Source of the DNA: Candidatus Poribacteria bacterium
Lineage (GTDB): Bacteria; Poribacteria; WGA-4E; WGA-3G
Direction: 5' to 3'
NCBI GenBank assembly: GCA_026706025.1
Contig: JAPOZO010000056.1
Span: 186,001-250,000 of the forward strand
DNA: 64,000 nt
Both the position numbers and the translations under genes were made by a program. The notes under the pieces were generated by a model. The model saw only the letters and a list, made by a program, of their open reading frames with translations. It had not been told where the DNA came from and did no database searches. Positions 32,170 through 42,400 of this stretch are shown here, in pieces (within the stretch, counting starts at the first letter, position 1; the number at the start of each line of letters is the position of its first letter).

Positions 32170-34875
32170 ATGAAAACAATGTTATATCTCACACTTACAC
32201 TCCTCATTTTTGCTACGCTTGTGTTTATGCCAAGTAGTTTTGCGCAAGAAACCCCACCCGAGTATATAGTGCGGCAGATCTACTTTCACCCAAGCGACCT
32301 TGGACCCTTACAGGATATAGACGCAACATTAGACGAGTGGGTAGAACACGTACAACAGTTTTATGCCGATGAGATGGAACGTCACGGGTTCGGCAGAAAA
32401 ACTTTTCAACTTGAAACGGATGCACAGGGAAATCCAGTCAGGCACTACGTTAAAGGGAAGTTTACCAATGAACATTACAGAAGTAACCCGATTGAGAAAG
32501 CGAACAAAGAAATTAGTGAACAGTTTGATAGGTCGGAACATCTCATATATCTTAATTTTATAAAATTTGACCATAATCAGAATTTTAGCCAAGTCGGTGG
32601 TAATGCCTCTAGTAGTCCATTTAATGGAACTGCAAACATTACACTCGTAGACTTTGACGACAATGCCCCCAAGAACCTCTATACTCGAGCATGGACGACA
32701 ATTGCCCACGAACTTGGACACGCCTTTGGTTTACAGCACGATTTCCGAGATGATCGTTACATTATGTCTTATGGCGATTCTCCTGTCAAAAACCAATTGG
32801 CGTACTGCGCTGCTGAGTTTTTGGATGCGCATCGATACTTTAATACTACCCGTGACCCTTTTTCCCAAGTGTCAACAATACGGATGCTTGATCCTGCTTT
32901 CGTATCTTCACCGAATACTATCCGTCTCCAATTTGAGATAAGTTCTTCCGCAAAACTTCATCAAGCCCAGCTGCTTACGAATTCACTTTCTTGGCCAGGA
33001 AATCCATATTTTGACGAAATCACAGTGTCTGATTGTAAATCTGTAAACGGAAACAACCTCACAATTGAATTTGTCACAACTGAATTAGCACCCACAACTG
33101 AATATGTTGCCCTTCACGTTATTGATGCGCATGGCAACTTTACTATAAGCGAAAGATTTCCGATTGATATAACCGCCTTGCTCCCAGAATCCAAATCTAT
33201 ATTAATACCCGATGCAAATTTAGCAGCGGCGATCAGGGAAACCCTTGACTTAGCACCTGGAACTCCTATCACAGAATTGGATATGTTAGGCTTAGGTAGA
33301 CTCGTTCCATATAATAATATATCGAGAAAGTATACTTACGGTTCTTCCGGTCGTCTACCTGAAAAGCAAATAAAAGACCTTACGGGTCTTGAATATGCAA
33401 CCAACCTCGAATATTTAAATCTTCCCTACAATGCTATTGATGATCTTACGCCAATCACAGAACTTACGAAACTTCGTAGCATAGATCTTTCCAATAATCG
33501 GATTCAGGATATTGGGTCCGTTAAAAAATTAACACACTTGGCATATCTTAGCCTTCGTGGGAATCAAATTAGCGATATAACGCCTTTAGCCGGATTAACG
33601 CAACTGACACTCCTGTCTATTGGGAACAATCCACTGAGTCACACTTCTCTCAACACACACATCCCCGCCCTGCAGGCGAAAGGAATTAGAATCAGCTATG
33701 ATCTGAACCTTGGCAAAATTATCGGTCCCTGGCTCTGGATGATCGCGCCAACCGAACCTCGGCAAGGGGGCAAACGCTCCATCAATGTAGATTCACTCGC
33801 TGCTGCGAGTGCGGGTGCTGTGACAGAGGCGGAAGTCGCGACGAACGGTGCCAAAGAAGGCGATACCGTCGGTGATTATGTCTGGAAACTGGGAAAGATT
33901 GCACCGCGCGGTGGAGATAATATCAATGACCTCCTGAATACTATCGGGATGGCAAAAGGTGATATAAACGATCATTCCTCTTACGCGCTGATCACGCTTG
34001 AATCCGCCACGGCTCAGTCCGGTGTGCTGATGAAGGTCGGAAGTAGTGACGCTATCAAGGTCTGGCTCAACGGGGAAGTGGTGCATAATCACCCTATTGA
34101 TCGGAGTGCGTCTGATTTCAAGGACGATTTCACAGTTGATTTGGAAAAAGGTGATAATCTCTTACTCGTGAAGGTCAGTGAGCGCGCTAGGGCTTGGAGT
34201 ATGTTTGTCGGTATCAGAGCAGATGTTAATCCTGTTTATAAACGCCCACTCGATGCCGTCGTATCTGCAGATGTCAACGGCGATGGCATCGTCAATGTCC
34301 AAGACCTCGTTTTGGTATCGTCAAGTCTTGGACAGACGGGTCAAAGTAGCGCAGATGTCAACGGCGACGGTGTCGTCAATATCCAAGACCTCGTCATGGT
34401 CGCTGGTGCTTTAGGACACGGAACGGCTGCCTCACCGACCCTACATCCATCGGATCTTGAAGGGCTTACCGCCGCGGAGGTACAAGATCTGCTAACACAA
34501 GCACGCCAGATGGCACTCACAGATCCTGCCTATCTGCGCGGCGTTGCGATGCTGGAGCAGCTGCTGGCACTCTTACTGCCAAAGGAGACGGCTTTGTTAC
34601 CAAACTACCCGAACCCCTTCAACCCTGAGACGTGGATCCCGTATCAGTTAGCGAAACCCGCGGCGGTGACATTGCACATCTATGCTGTGGATGGGAGATT
34701 GGTGCGGGCATTGGCGTTGGGGCATCAACCTGTTGGAACGTATCAGTCCCGGAGCCGTGCCGCGTATTGGAATGGACGGAATGCCCTCGGTGAGTCTGTC
34801 GCCAGCGGAATTTATTTCTACACGCTAACAGCCGGAGATTTCACAGCAACACGAAAAATGTTGATATGGAAGTAA
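32170..34875 (+). CDS. secreted metzincin-type protein with LRR, dockerin-like repeats and C-terminal sorting tail
   Basis: 901 residues from ATG 32170 (AAGGAG upstream). Order: signal peptide ('MLYLTLTLLIFATLVFMPSSFAQ'); catalytic domain with 'WTTIAHELGHAFGLQHDFRDDRYIM' (HExxHxxGxxH zinc site and Met-turn-like Met) near residue 180; a leucine-rich repeat block of about four units ('LEYLNLPYNAIDDLTPITEL', 'LRSIDLSNNRIQDIGSV', 'LAYLSLRGNQISDITPL') around residues 415-500; a module with 'VWLNGEVVHNHP'; two EF-hand-like dockerin repeats ('ADVNGDGIVNVQDLVLV', 'ADVNGDGVVNIQDLVMV'); and 'NYPNPFNPETWIPYQ...GIYFYTL', a FlgD-like/Por-type secretion tail. Codon use is more AT-rich than the flanking permeases, and it splits them, pointing to insertion. 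Confidence 0.88.
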   Translation: MKTMLYLTLTLLIFATLVFMPSSFAQETPPEYIVRQIYFHPSDLGPLQDIDATLDEWVEHVQQFYADEMERHGFGRKTFQLETDAQGNPVRHYVKGKFTNEHYRSNPIEKANKEISEQFDRSEHLIYLNFIKFDHNQNFSQVGGNASSSPFNGTANITLVDFDDNAPKNLYTRAWTTIAHELGHAFGLQHDFRDDRYIMSYGDSPVKNQLAYCAAEFLDAHRYFNTTRDPFSQVSTIRMLDPAFVSSPNTIRLQFEISSSAKLHQAQLLTNSLSWPGNPYFDEITVSDCKSVNGNNLTIEFVTTELAPTTEYVALHVIDAHGNFTISERFPIDITALLPESKSILIPDANLAAAIRETLDLAPGTPITELDMLGLGRLVPYNNISRKYTYGSSGRLPEKQIKDLTGLEYATNLEYLNLPYNAIDDLTPITELTKLRSIDLSNNRIQDIGSVKKLTHLAYLSLRGNQISDITPLAGLTQLTLLSIGNNPLSHTSLNTHIPALQAKGIRISYDLNLGKIIGPWLWMIAPTEPRQGGKRSINVDSLAAASAGAVTEAEVATNGAKEGDTVGDYVWKLGKIAPRGGDNINDLLNTIGMAKGDINDHSSYALITLESATAQSGVLMKVGSSDAIKVWLNGEVVHNHPIDRSASDFKDDFTVDLEKGDNLLLVKVSERARAWSMFVGIRADVNPVYKRPLDAVVSADVNGDGIVNVQDLVLVSSSLGQTGQSSADVNGDGVVNIQDLVMVAGALGHGTAASPTLHPSDLEGLTAAEVQDLLTQARQMALTDPAYLRGVAMLEQLLALLLPKETALLPNYPNPFNPETWIPYQLAKPAAVTLHIYAVDGRLVRALALGHQPVGTYQSRSRAAYWNGRNALGESVASGIYFYTLTAGDFTATRKMLIWK

Positions 34876-35289
34876 TTTTTTGATACCATTATTAGAGACC
34901 AAAAACGTAAAAGGACTTACGGAAATTTAACACGCGATGGTAGATTTTTTTAGTTTTATAGTAGAACCTATAATTAATTGGGCACTCTCAAACAGTCTGA
35001 ATGCCTATGACAGGCATTCAGACTGGCACAAACTAACAGTTTTGCGGCGTACTTGAAGAAACACCCAAGCAAAAACCCCAGATGCGACGTGCATCATGCT
35101 ACAAAGATGTCCACCTATAGGACTTACGCATTTCCCCTAAATCCCCTTTATCAGGGGGACTTTAATACGTAATTATTTCGATACCGTAACAACCTAAGAA
35201 AAAACCGTTTTTCGACAACGGAGAAAAACGAGCAAAAACCCAATAGATAAAAATAAGAAAAACGAGCGGAAACCCAATAGTTAAAAATT
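34876..35289. repeat. repeat-rich spacer: 14-bp palindrome and GACTTACGCA element end
   Basis: No gene. It holds a perfect hairpin CAGTCTGAATGCCT/AGGCATTCAGACTG (34993-35006 and 35012-35025), related to the GGATTCAGTCT palindrome at 47205, and at 35121 the word GACTTACGCATTTCC that starts the small element at 57819. AGGACTTACG also occurs at 34912. Short tandem copies of 'AAAACGAGC(A/G)(A/G)AAACCCAATAG' precede the permease start. Confidence 0.6.
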
Positions 35290-36213
35290 ATGTTTGAAGA
35301 GATTCTTTCGGCGACGATACGCGGAGCGACACCGCTCCTGCTGGCAGCTTTAGGTGAGGTCATCTCCCAACGTGCAGGTGTATTGAACATCGGCATCGAA
35401 GGGATGATGCTCATCGGCGCGTTTTTTGGGATGGTCGGCTCCTTCTACACAGCGGAATTCGTGATGTTCGCGCCGTGGTTCGGGCTGCTGATGGCAGGAC
35501 TCAGTGGACTTATCGCTGCCGCGCTCTTTGCGTTATGTGCCATCAGACTCCGTGGTGACCAAGTGATCATCGGCACTGCGATGACGCTTTTGGCACTGGG
35601 GTTGACTGAAGTCATCTATCAACGACTCTTCGGGGCAACAGGGATTGCAAAAGGCGTGCCAGCGTTCCAGCAGATCAACATCCCGATGCTCTCCAAAATC
35701 CCTGTCTTAGGGCATGCCTTGTTTTCACACAATATCCTCGTTTTCATTGCGTTTCTGCTGGTGCCGTGTGTCTATTTTTTCCTCTACCATACGCAACTCG
35801 GACTCAGGATACGCGCGTGTGGTGAGCATCCGAAGGCGATTGCCACCGTCGGTGCTAATGTGCGCCGCTTGAGAACGCTTTGTCTACTCTTCGCGGGTGC
35901 GATGGCAGGCATCGCTGGCGGCTATCTCTCCCTCGCCGATGTCCCTTATTTTACACCGGGGATGACAGTCGGGCGCGGATTCATCGCTCTGGCGATCGTT
36001 ATTTTTGGGAAATGGCATCCGGTGAAGGCGTGTGGTGCTGCGTTGCTCTTCGGACTCGGTTCCGCACTTGATGCGCGGTTCCAAGCCCTGGGCTGGGATA
36101 TTCCGTATCAGTTGTGGTTGATGTTGCCTTATGTACTGTGCTTAGCGGTACTGGCAGGGTTTGTCGGACGTGCTGAGGCACCCCTCGCCTTGGGAAAACC
36201 GTACCGGGAATAG
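35290..36213 (+). CDS. nucleoside-type ABC transporter permease (second)
   Basis: 307 residues, the NupQ/YufQ-like partner of the permease at 30813. Hallmarks: 'ATIRGATPLLLAALGEVISQRAGVLNIGIEGMMLIGAFFGMV', 'RLRGDQVIIGTAMTLLALGLTEVIYQRLFG', 'LGLRIRACGEHPKAIATVGANVRRLRTLCLLFAGAMAGIAGGYLSL' and 'GMTVGRGFIALAIVIFGKW'. In most genomes the two permease genes are adjacent; here 3.4 kb separate them. Confidence 0.93.
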   Translation: MFEEILSATIRGATPLLLAALGEVISQRAGVLNIGIEGMMLIGAFFGMVGSFYTAEFVMFAPWFGLLMAGLSGLIAAALFALCAIRLRGDQVIIGTAMTLLALGLTEVIYQRLFGATGIAKGVPAFQQINIPMLSKIPVLGHALFSHNILVFIAFLLVPCVYFFLYHTQLGLRIRACGEHPKAIATVGANVRRLRTLCLLFAGAMAGIAGGYLSLADVPYFTPGMTVGRGFIALAIVIFGKWHPVKACGAALLFGLGSALDARFQALGWDIPYQLWLMLPYVLCLAVLAGFVGRAEAPLALGKPYRE

Positions 36214-36312
36214 TTGTCAGTTGTCAGTGATAAGTTGATGGAATACCACAGCAAACCTCTTTAACTGATAACCGATAACTGAAAGATTTTTTGAAAAAAA
36301 TCGTACTGACAA
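36213..36312. repeat. TCAGTT-family repeat element
   Basis: A 100-bp element 'AGTTGTCAGTTGTCAGTGATAAG ... CCTCTTTAACTGATAACCGATAACTGAAAG ... AATCGTACTGACAACC' that fills the gap between the convergent permease and tamA genes; the two ends are inverted copies (GTTGTCAGT / ACTGACAAC). Confidence 0.7.
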
Positions 36313-36315
36313 CCA

Positions 36316-39300
36316 TTAAAAAGTACTGCCGAGGCGGACATGTGCCCTTCTTGTATCGGGTGAACTCGGAACGGGGACCAGTGGAAAAGCATAGTCAAGC
36401 CCGAATGTGAACGCCCCAAAATCCAAATGGAGTCCAGCACCGACAGCGGACGGCAAACGCGTTAAACTACGCTCAATATCTGCCAGTGAATTCCAGACGT
36501 TGCCAGCATCGAAAAAGAAGGCACCGCGGACCACCGAATAGATTGGGAACCGTAATTCCGTATTAAAAATGAATTGGACATCACCACGGTAGATCCCTGT
36601 GATACCTTCGGGACCGAGGGAACGCTCGGCGTAACCTCTAACCGTCGTGCTGCCGCCTGCCCAAAACCGCTCAAAAGAGATAAGTTCCGCGCGGCGGTTT
36701 GAACGCAAGCCTGTAGTAACACCGCATCGAACCGCGGTCGCTAACACAAAACTGCCGATGAGTTTTTGGTAATAGCGAGTATCTGTCGTCGTTTTAATAA
36801 AACTGGTTTCGCCTTGCAAGAGTCCACCCGCGTATTCAAGTGTCATCTCGTTGAACATGCCGCCTATCGGATTCAGATAGCGCACACGACCGTCGTAAGT
36901 CCAAGAGAAGCGTAGACTACTCACGATTGTGCTGAATGGGTTCTGTTCTTCAGGTAAACGGAGCTCTATCGGTGCCCCTTGCCCCATGGGTGGCACCGGT
37001 TGGTTCAAATCTCTGTAACTGTATCGCAAATCCAAATGATGCGATGCGCCTAATTTCCGACTGAGGATGAAACTCCCTTGGAGGGCGCGAACATTGTCAT
37101 CTATCTCTAACTTCTTAGCAGATAACCGTAAGGTGCCGCGTGTCCTGCCAATCAACCACGGTTCGGTGAGCCTCGCATCCACAAGGTAACCTAATTCATC
37201 ACGCCACCCTAATCTACTGAGGAAGTACCCGCGGATGTTCCGTTTAAAAAGGAAGTTGCTATCCGTGAGCTCCAGCGTCCCGTACCAACCTTCTGCGAAA
37301 CTATAGCCACCGCCATAACTATAGGTTCTCGGTTGCTGCTTATCGACTGTTACTAAAACGTCATAGGTTCTCGGAATAGCGTGAGGGTTCTCTCCGTCAG
37401 TGGTCTTTAGGCCATCGTTGCCTTCTATTTTTGGGGTTTGTGGTTCTGCGTGAACCCTGCGGAAAATCCCTAACCCGGAGAGGTTTTGCAAGGCACGGCT
37501 CAATCTTTCAGATGTCCAAAGCTCCGCCTTAAGGTGGGCTACTTCCCGTTTGAGAACGTGTTGTTTCACGATGTCCGTATCGCCTTGAAAATAGAATTTA
37601 CCGAATGTTACTTGTTCACCCTCTGTCTCGACAGCAAGATTGAGGATACCGTGTTCAAAGACCTCAAGATGTGTCGGTTCCTGGTTGAGTGTATAGCGTG
37701 GATTGCCCTCAATATCTTGGATGCTCCAGCGGTTACCGACCTTTGTCGCTATGAAAAGTCCCGCGAGTGTCAGATTGTGCCTTTTAAATTCATCTCGGAT
37801 TTCCAAAGGGAGGTTCCCTTCCAAAAGAGATTCCGAAAAATTACCTTCTACTTCAAAAACAGGCGTTTCTGAGATGTAGGTGTCATCAACCTGGACGTTA
37901 ATGTATCCGCGTTCACGATAAGCATTGCGAACTGCATCTTGGTAGACAGTTCTTTCAAACACAGCATTCGGTTGTGGCAACCGAAATTCGCTTTCCAAAT
38001 CTTTCAGAAGCATAGCAGTATCTATTGCGCGATTACCGCTGATCGTACAGCGGTGAATCACCTCTTTTCGGTTTTCAACAACAGAGACGTGTATTGTGAC
38101 TTCGCCAATGTTTCCACTGTTTAAAGGGTGTTTTTTAGGTGTTGCTGTGATGACTGCGTTAGGATAACCCGCTCTCTCGTATAAAATATCAAGTCGATGT
38201 TCATCTGTCTCAAGGTCTTCTTCATAGAAAAAGCGTTTCTGTTCTCGCCGCGAGAGGAACCTGGCAACAAGATTCGAGAGTCGCAGACTGCCCAGAAGTC
38301 CGACTGTCGGTTTTACTGTCATTTCTCGGAGTAAATCCGCGTCCGGAAAGGCGCGGTTCCCAGAAAAAGATACACGCGTAACCTTATAACGGTTCCCAGG
38401 ATTAATCGTAAGTTGAACGCTGAAGGCATCCGAAGCTTTCTCCTGCACAGTCGTCCCATGATAACCTTCGTCTTTGAAATACGCTTTTATCCGTCCTTCC
38501 CACAGAGAGGGTGCCCCCGGACTTATCACCTCGGCTATATCTTTTCTGAAGGTATCTTGTTCGGATAAAGAGAGTTCACCCGTCCCCAAAACAAAATTAA
38601 GCTCGACCTGCTTACCTTCATTGATGTCAAACTGCAACAGCCCTGTTTCAGGTGTAAAGGTCGGCACGATGGTGGCAGTCGGATAGTTGTTTTTACGGTA
38701 GAGTGCTTCCATTGCTGCCACATCACTGTCAACATTAACTTTGTTATAAACCGGATAGCGTATGCTGAAGCCACACGCACGTTTGAGGCGGTTGGTTGAG
38801 ATAGCGAAATTCCCCTGAATTTGCAACCTTTTGATCGTTGACGACGCACCTGGGGTTATCTGATAGGTTAATACGCCATTTTCGGTAAGGACATCGGCAA
38901 CCGTAACTTGTGCGTCAAAATAGCCATGGTCTCTGCAAATCCGTTTGATATAGATAATATCTGCTTTGGCAATCGCAGGGATATACCTCCCGCCCGGCTT
39001 CGATTTTACCGCATTTTCAATGGCAGACCTGAATGGGTTCGGTGGAATACCGGCAATGACAACGGCTTTAATGAGATCAAAAGATGTGAGTTGATAGGTT
39101 AACGCAACGCCATTGTGGTGCTCTTGTGCGTAAATCTGAATTTGGGAATATTGCTGTGTCGCGTAAAGTCTCTTAATACTCTGTTGAATCGCGTACGGAG
39201 ACAATTTGTCCCCAACACGTACCGAGGTCTGCTTGCTGAGCGTGTCGTATTGTTCTGTCGTTTCGGCTACAACTTCTGCATCAATGTAGTACGCAATTTT

Positions 39301-39471
39301 GTCTATGCGCGTCGTCCCAAACGCCTGGCGCAGCGCAAACTTTTCCGCCCTTATATCATCTGACGTTTCCGTGGGTGCGTTCGCCCCTACAGATTGCGGA
39401 AAAAAACAGCAGAACATCAAGATAAGACAAATCACACTATTTATGAATGTGTTATAATTTGCAGCGCCCAT
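36316..39471 (-). CDS. tamA: TamA/BamA-type Omp85 outer-membrane protein
   Basis: 1051 residues. Signal peptide ('VICLILMFCCFFPQSVGANA'), a long series of POTRA domains (residues about 50-690; repeats such as 'GNFAISTNRLKRACGFSIRYPVYNKVNVDSDVAAMEALYRKNNYPTA', 'GNRAFPDADLLREMTVKP', 'GNRAIDTAMLLKDLESEF') and a C-terminal Omp85 barrel with 'AGGSTTVRGYAERSLGPEG' (the VRGY loop motif) and 'RGAFFFDAGNVWNS'. It inserts or exports outer-membrane and surface proteins. The start overlaps the tamB stop by one base (TAATG), so it is coupled to tamB; more than three POTRA repeats make it longer than E. coli TamA. Confidence 0.88.
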   Translation of the reverse strand: MGAANYNTFINSVICLILMFCCFFPQSVGANAPTETSDDIRAEKFALRQAFGTTRIDKIAYYIDAEVVAETTEQYDTLSKQTSVRVGDKLSPYAIQQSIKRLYATQQYSQIQIYAQEHHNGVALTYQLTSFDLIKAVVIAGIPPNPFRSAIENAVKSKPGGRYIPAIAKADIIYIKRICRDHGYFDAQVTVADVLTENGVLTYQITPGASSTIKRLQIQGNFAISTNRLKRACGFSIRYPVYNKVNVDSDVAAMEALYRKNNYPTATIVPTFTPETGLLQFDINEGKQVELNFVLGTGELSLSEQDTFRKDIAEVISPGAPSLWEGRIKAYFKDEGYHGTTVQEKASDAFSVQLTINPGNRYKVTRVSFSGNRAFPDADLLREMTVKPTVGLLGSLRLSNLVARFLSRREQKRFFYEEDLETDEHRLDILYERAGYPNAVITATPKKHPLNSGNIGEVTIHVSVVENRKEVIHRCTISGNRAIDTAMLLKDLESEFRLPQPNAVFERTVYQDAVRNAYRERGYINVQVDDTYISETPVFEVEGNFSESLLEGNLPLEIRDEFKRHNLTLAGLFIATKVGNRWSIQDIEGNPRYTLNQEPTHLEVFEHGILNLAVETEGEQVTFGKFYFQGDTDIVKQHVLKREVAHLKAELWTSERLSRALQNLSGLGIFRRVHAEPQTPKIEGNDGLKTTDGENPHAIPRTYDVLVTVDKQQPRTYSYGGGYSFAEGWYGTLELTDSNFLFKRNIRGYFLSRLGWRDELGYLVDARLTEPWLIGRTRGTLRLSAKKLEIDDNVRALQGSFILSRKLGASHHLDLRYSYRDLNQPVPPMGQGAPIELRLPEEQNPFSTIVSSLRFSWTYDGRVRYLNPIGGMFNEMTLEYAGGLLQGETSFIKTTTDTRYYQKLIGSFVLATAVRCGVTTGLRSNRRAELISFERFWAGGSTTVRGYAERSLGPEGITGIYRGDVQFIFNTELRFPIYSVVRGAFFFDAGNVWNSLADIERSLTRLPSAVGAGLHLDFGAFTFGLDYAFPLVPVPSSPDTRRAHVRLGSTF

Positions 39472-42400
39472 TAAAAACGCCCCTTTATCTCAAAACCGAC
39501 CCCGTATTCGCCTTTTTCGTTGTTCTCAATTTTAATGGACATGTTTTTTCTCAGTTGATATTCTGCGCTGACAGACCGCGCGTCTTCATCATGCGGACGG
39601 TGAAAATTAAACGTGAAGCCCCAGAAGGCACGCGAAAATGCAGCGTTGCGTATCAGAAACGTCATAATCTCCTCATGTGAGAGGTTTTCAGGCGCGTTCG
39701 GTGCGCTCAGCACAAACGCTGGGTTCGTTAAGGTGCCAGTCAGACTCGCGGTAATCTCAAGGTCAACGGTGCTTTGATCCCTCGGCAGGACACCGCGAAT
39801 ACGATCCGGTGTTCGGAGAGAGATGTTGAGTTCTGGATCAAATTCGCTCGTACTTCCGTTCGTAATTCTTGAGCCTTCAATAAATTCAAAGGTCTGTGGA
39901 ACAAGTCCAATTTTACCACTCAGCACCGAAACAGTTCCATTGAAAACCGGCTTTTGAATCCGACCGATGAGTTTACCGCCGGAACTCGAAATTTCAATGT
40001 CTGTCGGGCCCGTGATAGATGAGCGCACATCAAAGTTATCAGGGATATCAATATCAACATCCAAATATAAATCGCGAAGAATCGGATAATCCAATATAAC
40101 ATCGACTTCGCTTACGGAAGCCCCCGCGAACCAATCGACAACTGCCTCCCAGTTTTGTTCATAATACCCCTGACTTATATTCAGATTGCCTGTTAAAGAC
40201 GGATCATCAAATCCACCGCGTAGGTGTAATTGCGTCGGATTAGAGCCGAGTTGAATTTGATACTTTCCGGGTTGTTCAAAAAGCGCGGATGAGATGCTGG
40301 TCTGCAAATCCATCGTCGGTGGGTTTTCCCATACACGTCCATCGGGCGGTGCCTTGACGCTGCCGGTCATCGAGAAAGGACCATCGTTCAACACACCCTC
40401 AAGCTGCTCAACAGTCGCGCCTTGCTCTGATAACGCAATTCTACTTGTTGTCTCTTTAACATGAATGCCGGCTTCGGGAAGTTCAAACCCTATACCGTCG
40501 AAACGCACAGCGCCTTCGACTTGTGGCGTTTCCATCGTCCCATTGAGTACGACATAGACTTGACTCGTCCCTGCAGGAGATTCCAGACCCGGTACTAAGT
40601 AGCGTAGAATGTCAAGATCATTGACTGTAATATCCAAGATACCGTCCATCTCTGTTTGTAGGAGTTCGTGCCAAACTGCTTCTGGAGACCGTTGCAGTGC
40701 CACTAAAAACGGCGTTATCTCAAGGTGATAAGGCATCGTCCACGAAAAAGTAAGGAGATTTCCACCGAACGTCGCTTCAACATACCGTTTTTTCGAGATT
40801 TCCCACTTCCCGTTCTGGTACCGAATTCTCCAGCGCAGGTCAATAGGTATGTCATGCAGGTAGAGTTCCGCGGGTTCAGACTGGTGTCGTCGCAAAGTTA
40901 TCTTCGGATTTTCACTGGTACCGCTTATCTGTAGGCTTCCCGACAGCGCACCTACAATCCGATAGGGCGCGGGCCAAAGGTCAGTTACCGCCGAGACATC
41001 GAAATTTTTGAGGCGTAGGGCTGTGTTAAATTCTCCATTTACCGACCATTGACTTCCGGCATCAATACTGAGCGTCGTTTTTGCGTCTTCAACTGTGTAT
41101 ACGTTGCCGACAACATCTTCTAACTTCTCATCTTCAGCCGTAAACGTCTGCGTGACCGGAAAGGTGTACTGATTTTCAAGGGTAAACGCTTTAGGTAAAG
41201 TTATTGTTCCCGCCTTCAGCATGACCTGAATGGAACTCGGATTTTGGAAGTTATAGGGTTGATCCAGTGCCTTAAAGGCGAAACGGACACTGTTAATGGA
41301 TAGTTTGGCGTTTGCGACTGCCACAATATCTGCGAGTGAAGGGACCTTTTGGATTTGTGGAAATGCGGTATTTTCTCCTTTTGTCAGAAAACTACTGAAA
41401 GGAATTGTTAATTCATTGAGCGTCGTACTCAGATGCCCCTCAACTTCTTCCAACACTTCTGGCGGCAGGGCATGCTGAACCGTTGAGCCGAGTGGGAATA
41501 ATTCAAATTTCAATCCTATTAGCGTGAAGTCTTTAGGTGTTAATCCGTCCAATGCCAATTGCGCCTGTTGAAGCGTACAGGAACCTGCCCCTAAATCGAA
41601 TCTGAGTTCTGTAAGGTCAATCGTATCTTCGCGAGCACTAAACTTCATCTTCATGTTCCGAATCGGTTCATGGAAATTCTTCAGTTGGAGTTGCACCGCC
41701 TCAAGCGATGCGCTCCCCGTTATGTAAGGATCGCTGCTTATACCTTGTAGTGCTAAATCTATGTCAACCGTGCCATCTGCCTCTGAAAAGAGTAGATCAA
41801 TGCCGGGGAAAAATTCAAGCGGTAGTTCACTACCCCGAAAATGTACATCAATCGGTTCATCCGGAAACCGATCCGATATGTCTATCCCTGTGAATCCTAA
41901 ATTGAACGGAATCACACCGGTAATAGTTGACGTACCCGCACGGTTCTTTATCTCAATTCCTGCGAGTGTTATCCGTTCATCACGGTACTCGACTTTTCCG
42001 TTCCATTCCATCTCATTGATGTCGCCGTTCCATTCCGCTGTAATCTCCGGTGCCTCAAAAGTGCCTGTAATATTAACGTTTGCTGTTGTCACCATTTCAG
42101 GCGACTTCAGCGCTAAAGGGAGACGCACGACAAGGTCCCCTCGTTCGGATTGGAATTGGAGCGGTGCTGTGTTGCTACAGTTAATACCATAGCCCTGAAA
42201 ATTCAACGCACTCACTTCACCGGTTATTGAGATTGTCGGAAGCACCCCACGCAGTGGCTGTGTCGAGTGACTTCCGAGGTTTGGGCGCAGGTGCCCTTTA
42301 CTGCTGAGGTTCGCATATCCAGAAACGGTGCCGCGGAAGGGTGGAACTTCTCCTGACAACACGGTTGCAAAGTCAGCAATCCCCAGGTCAGATACTGACA

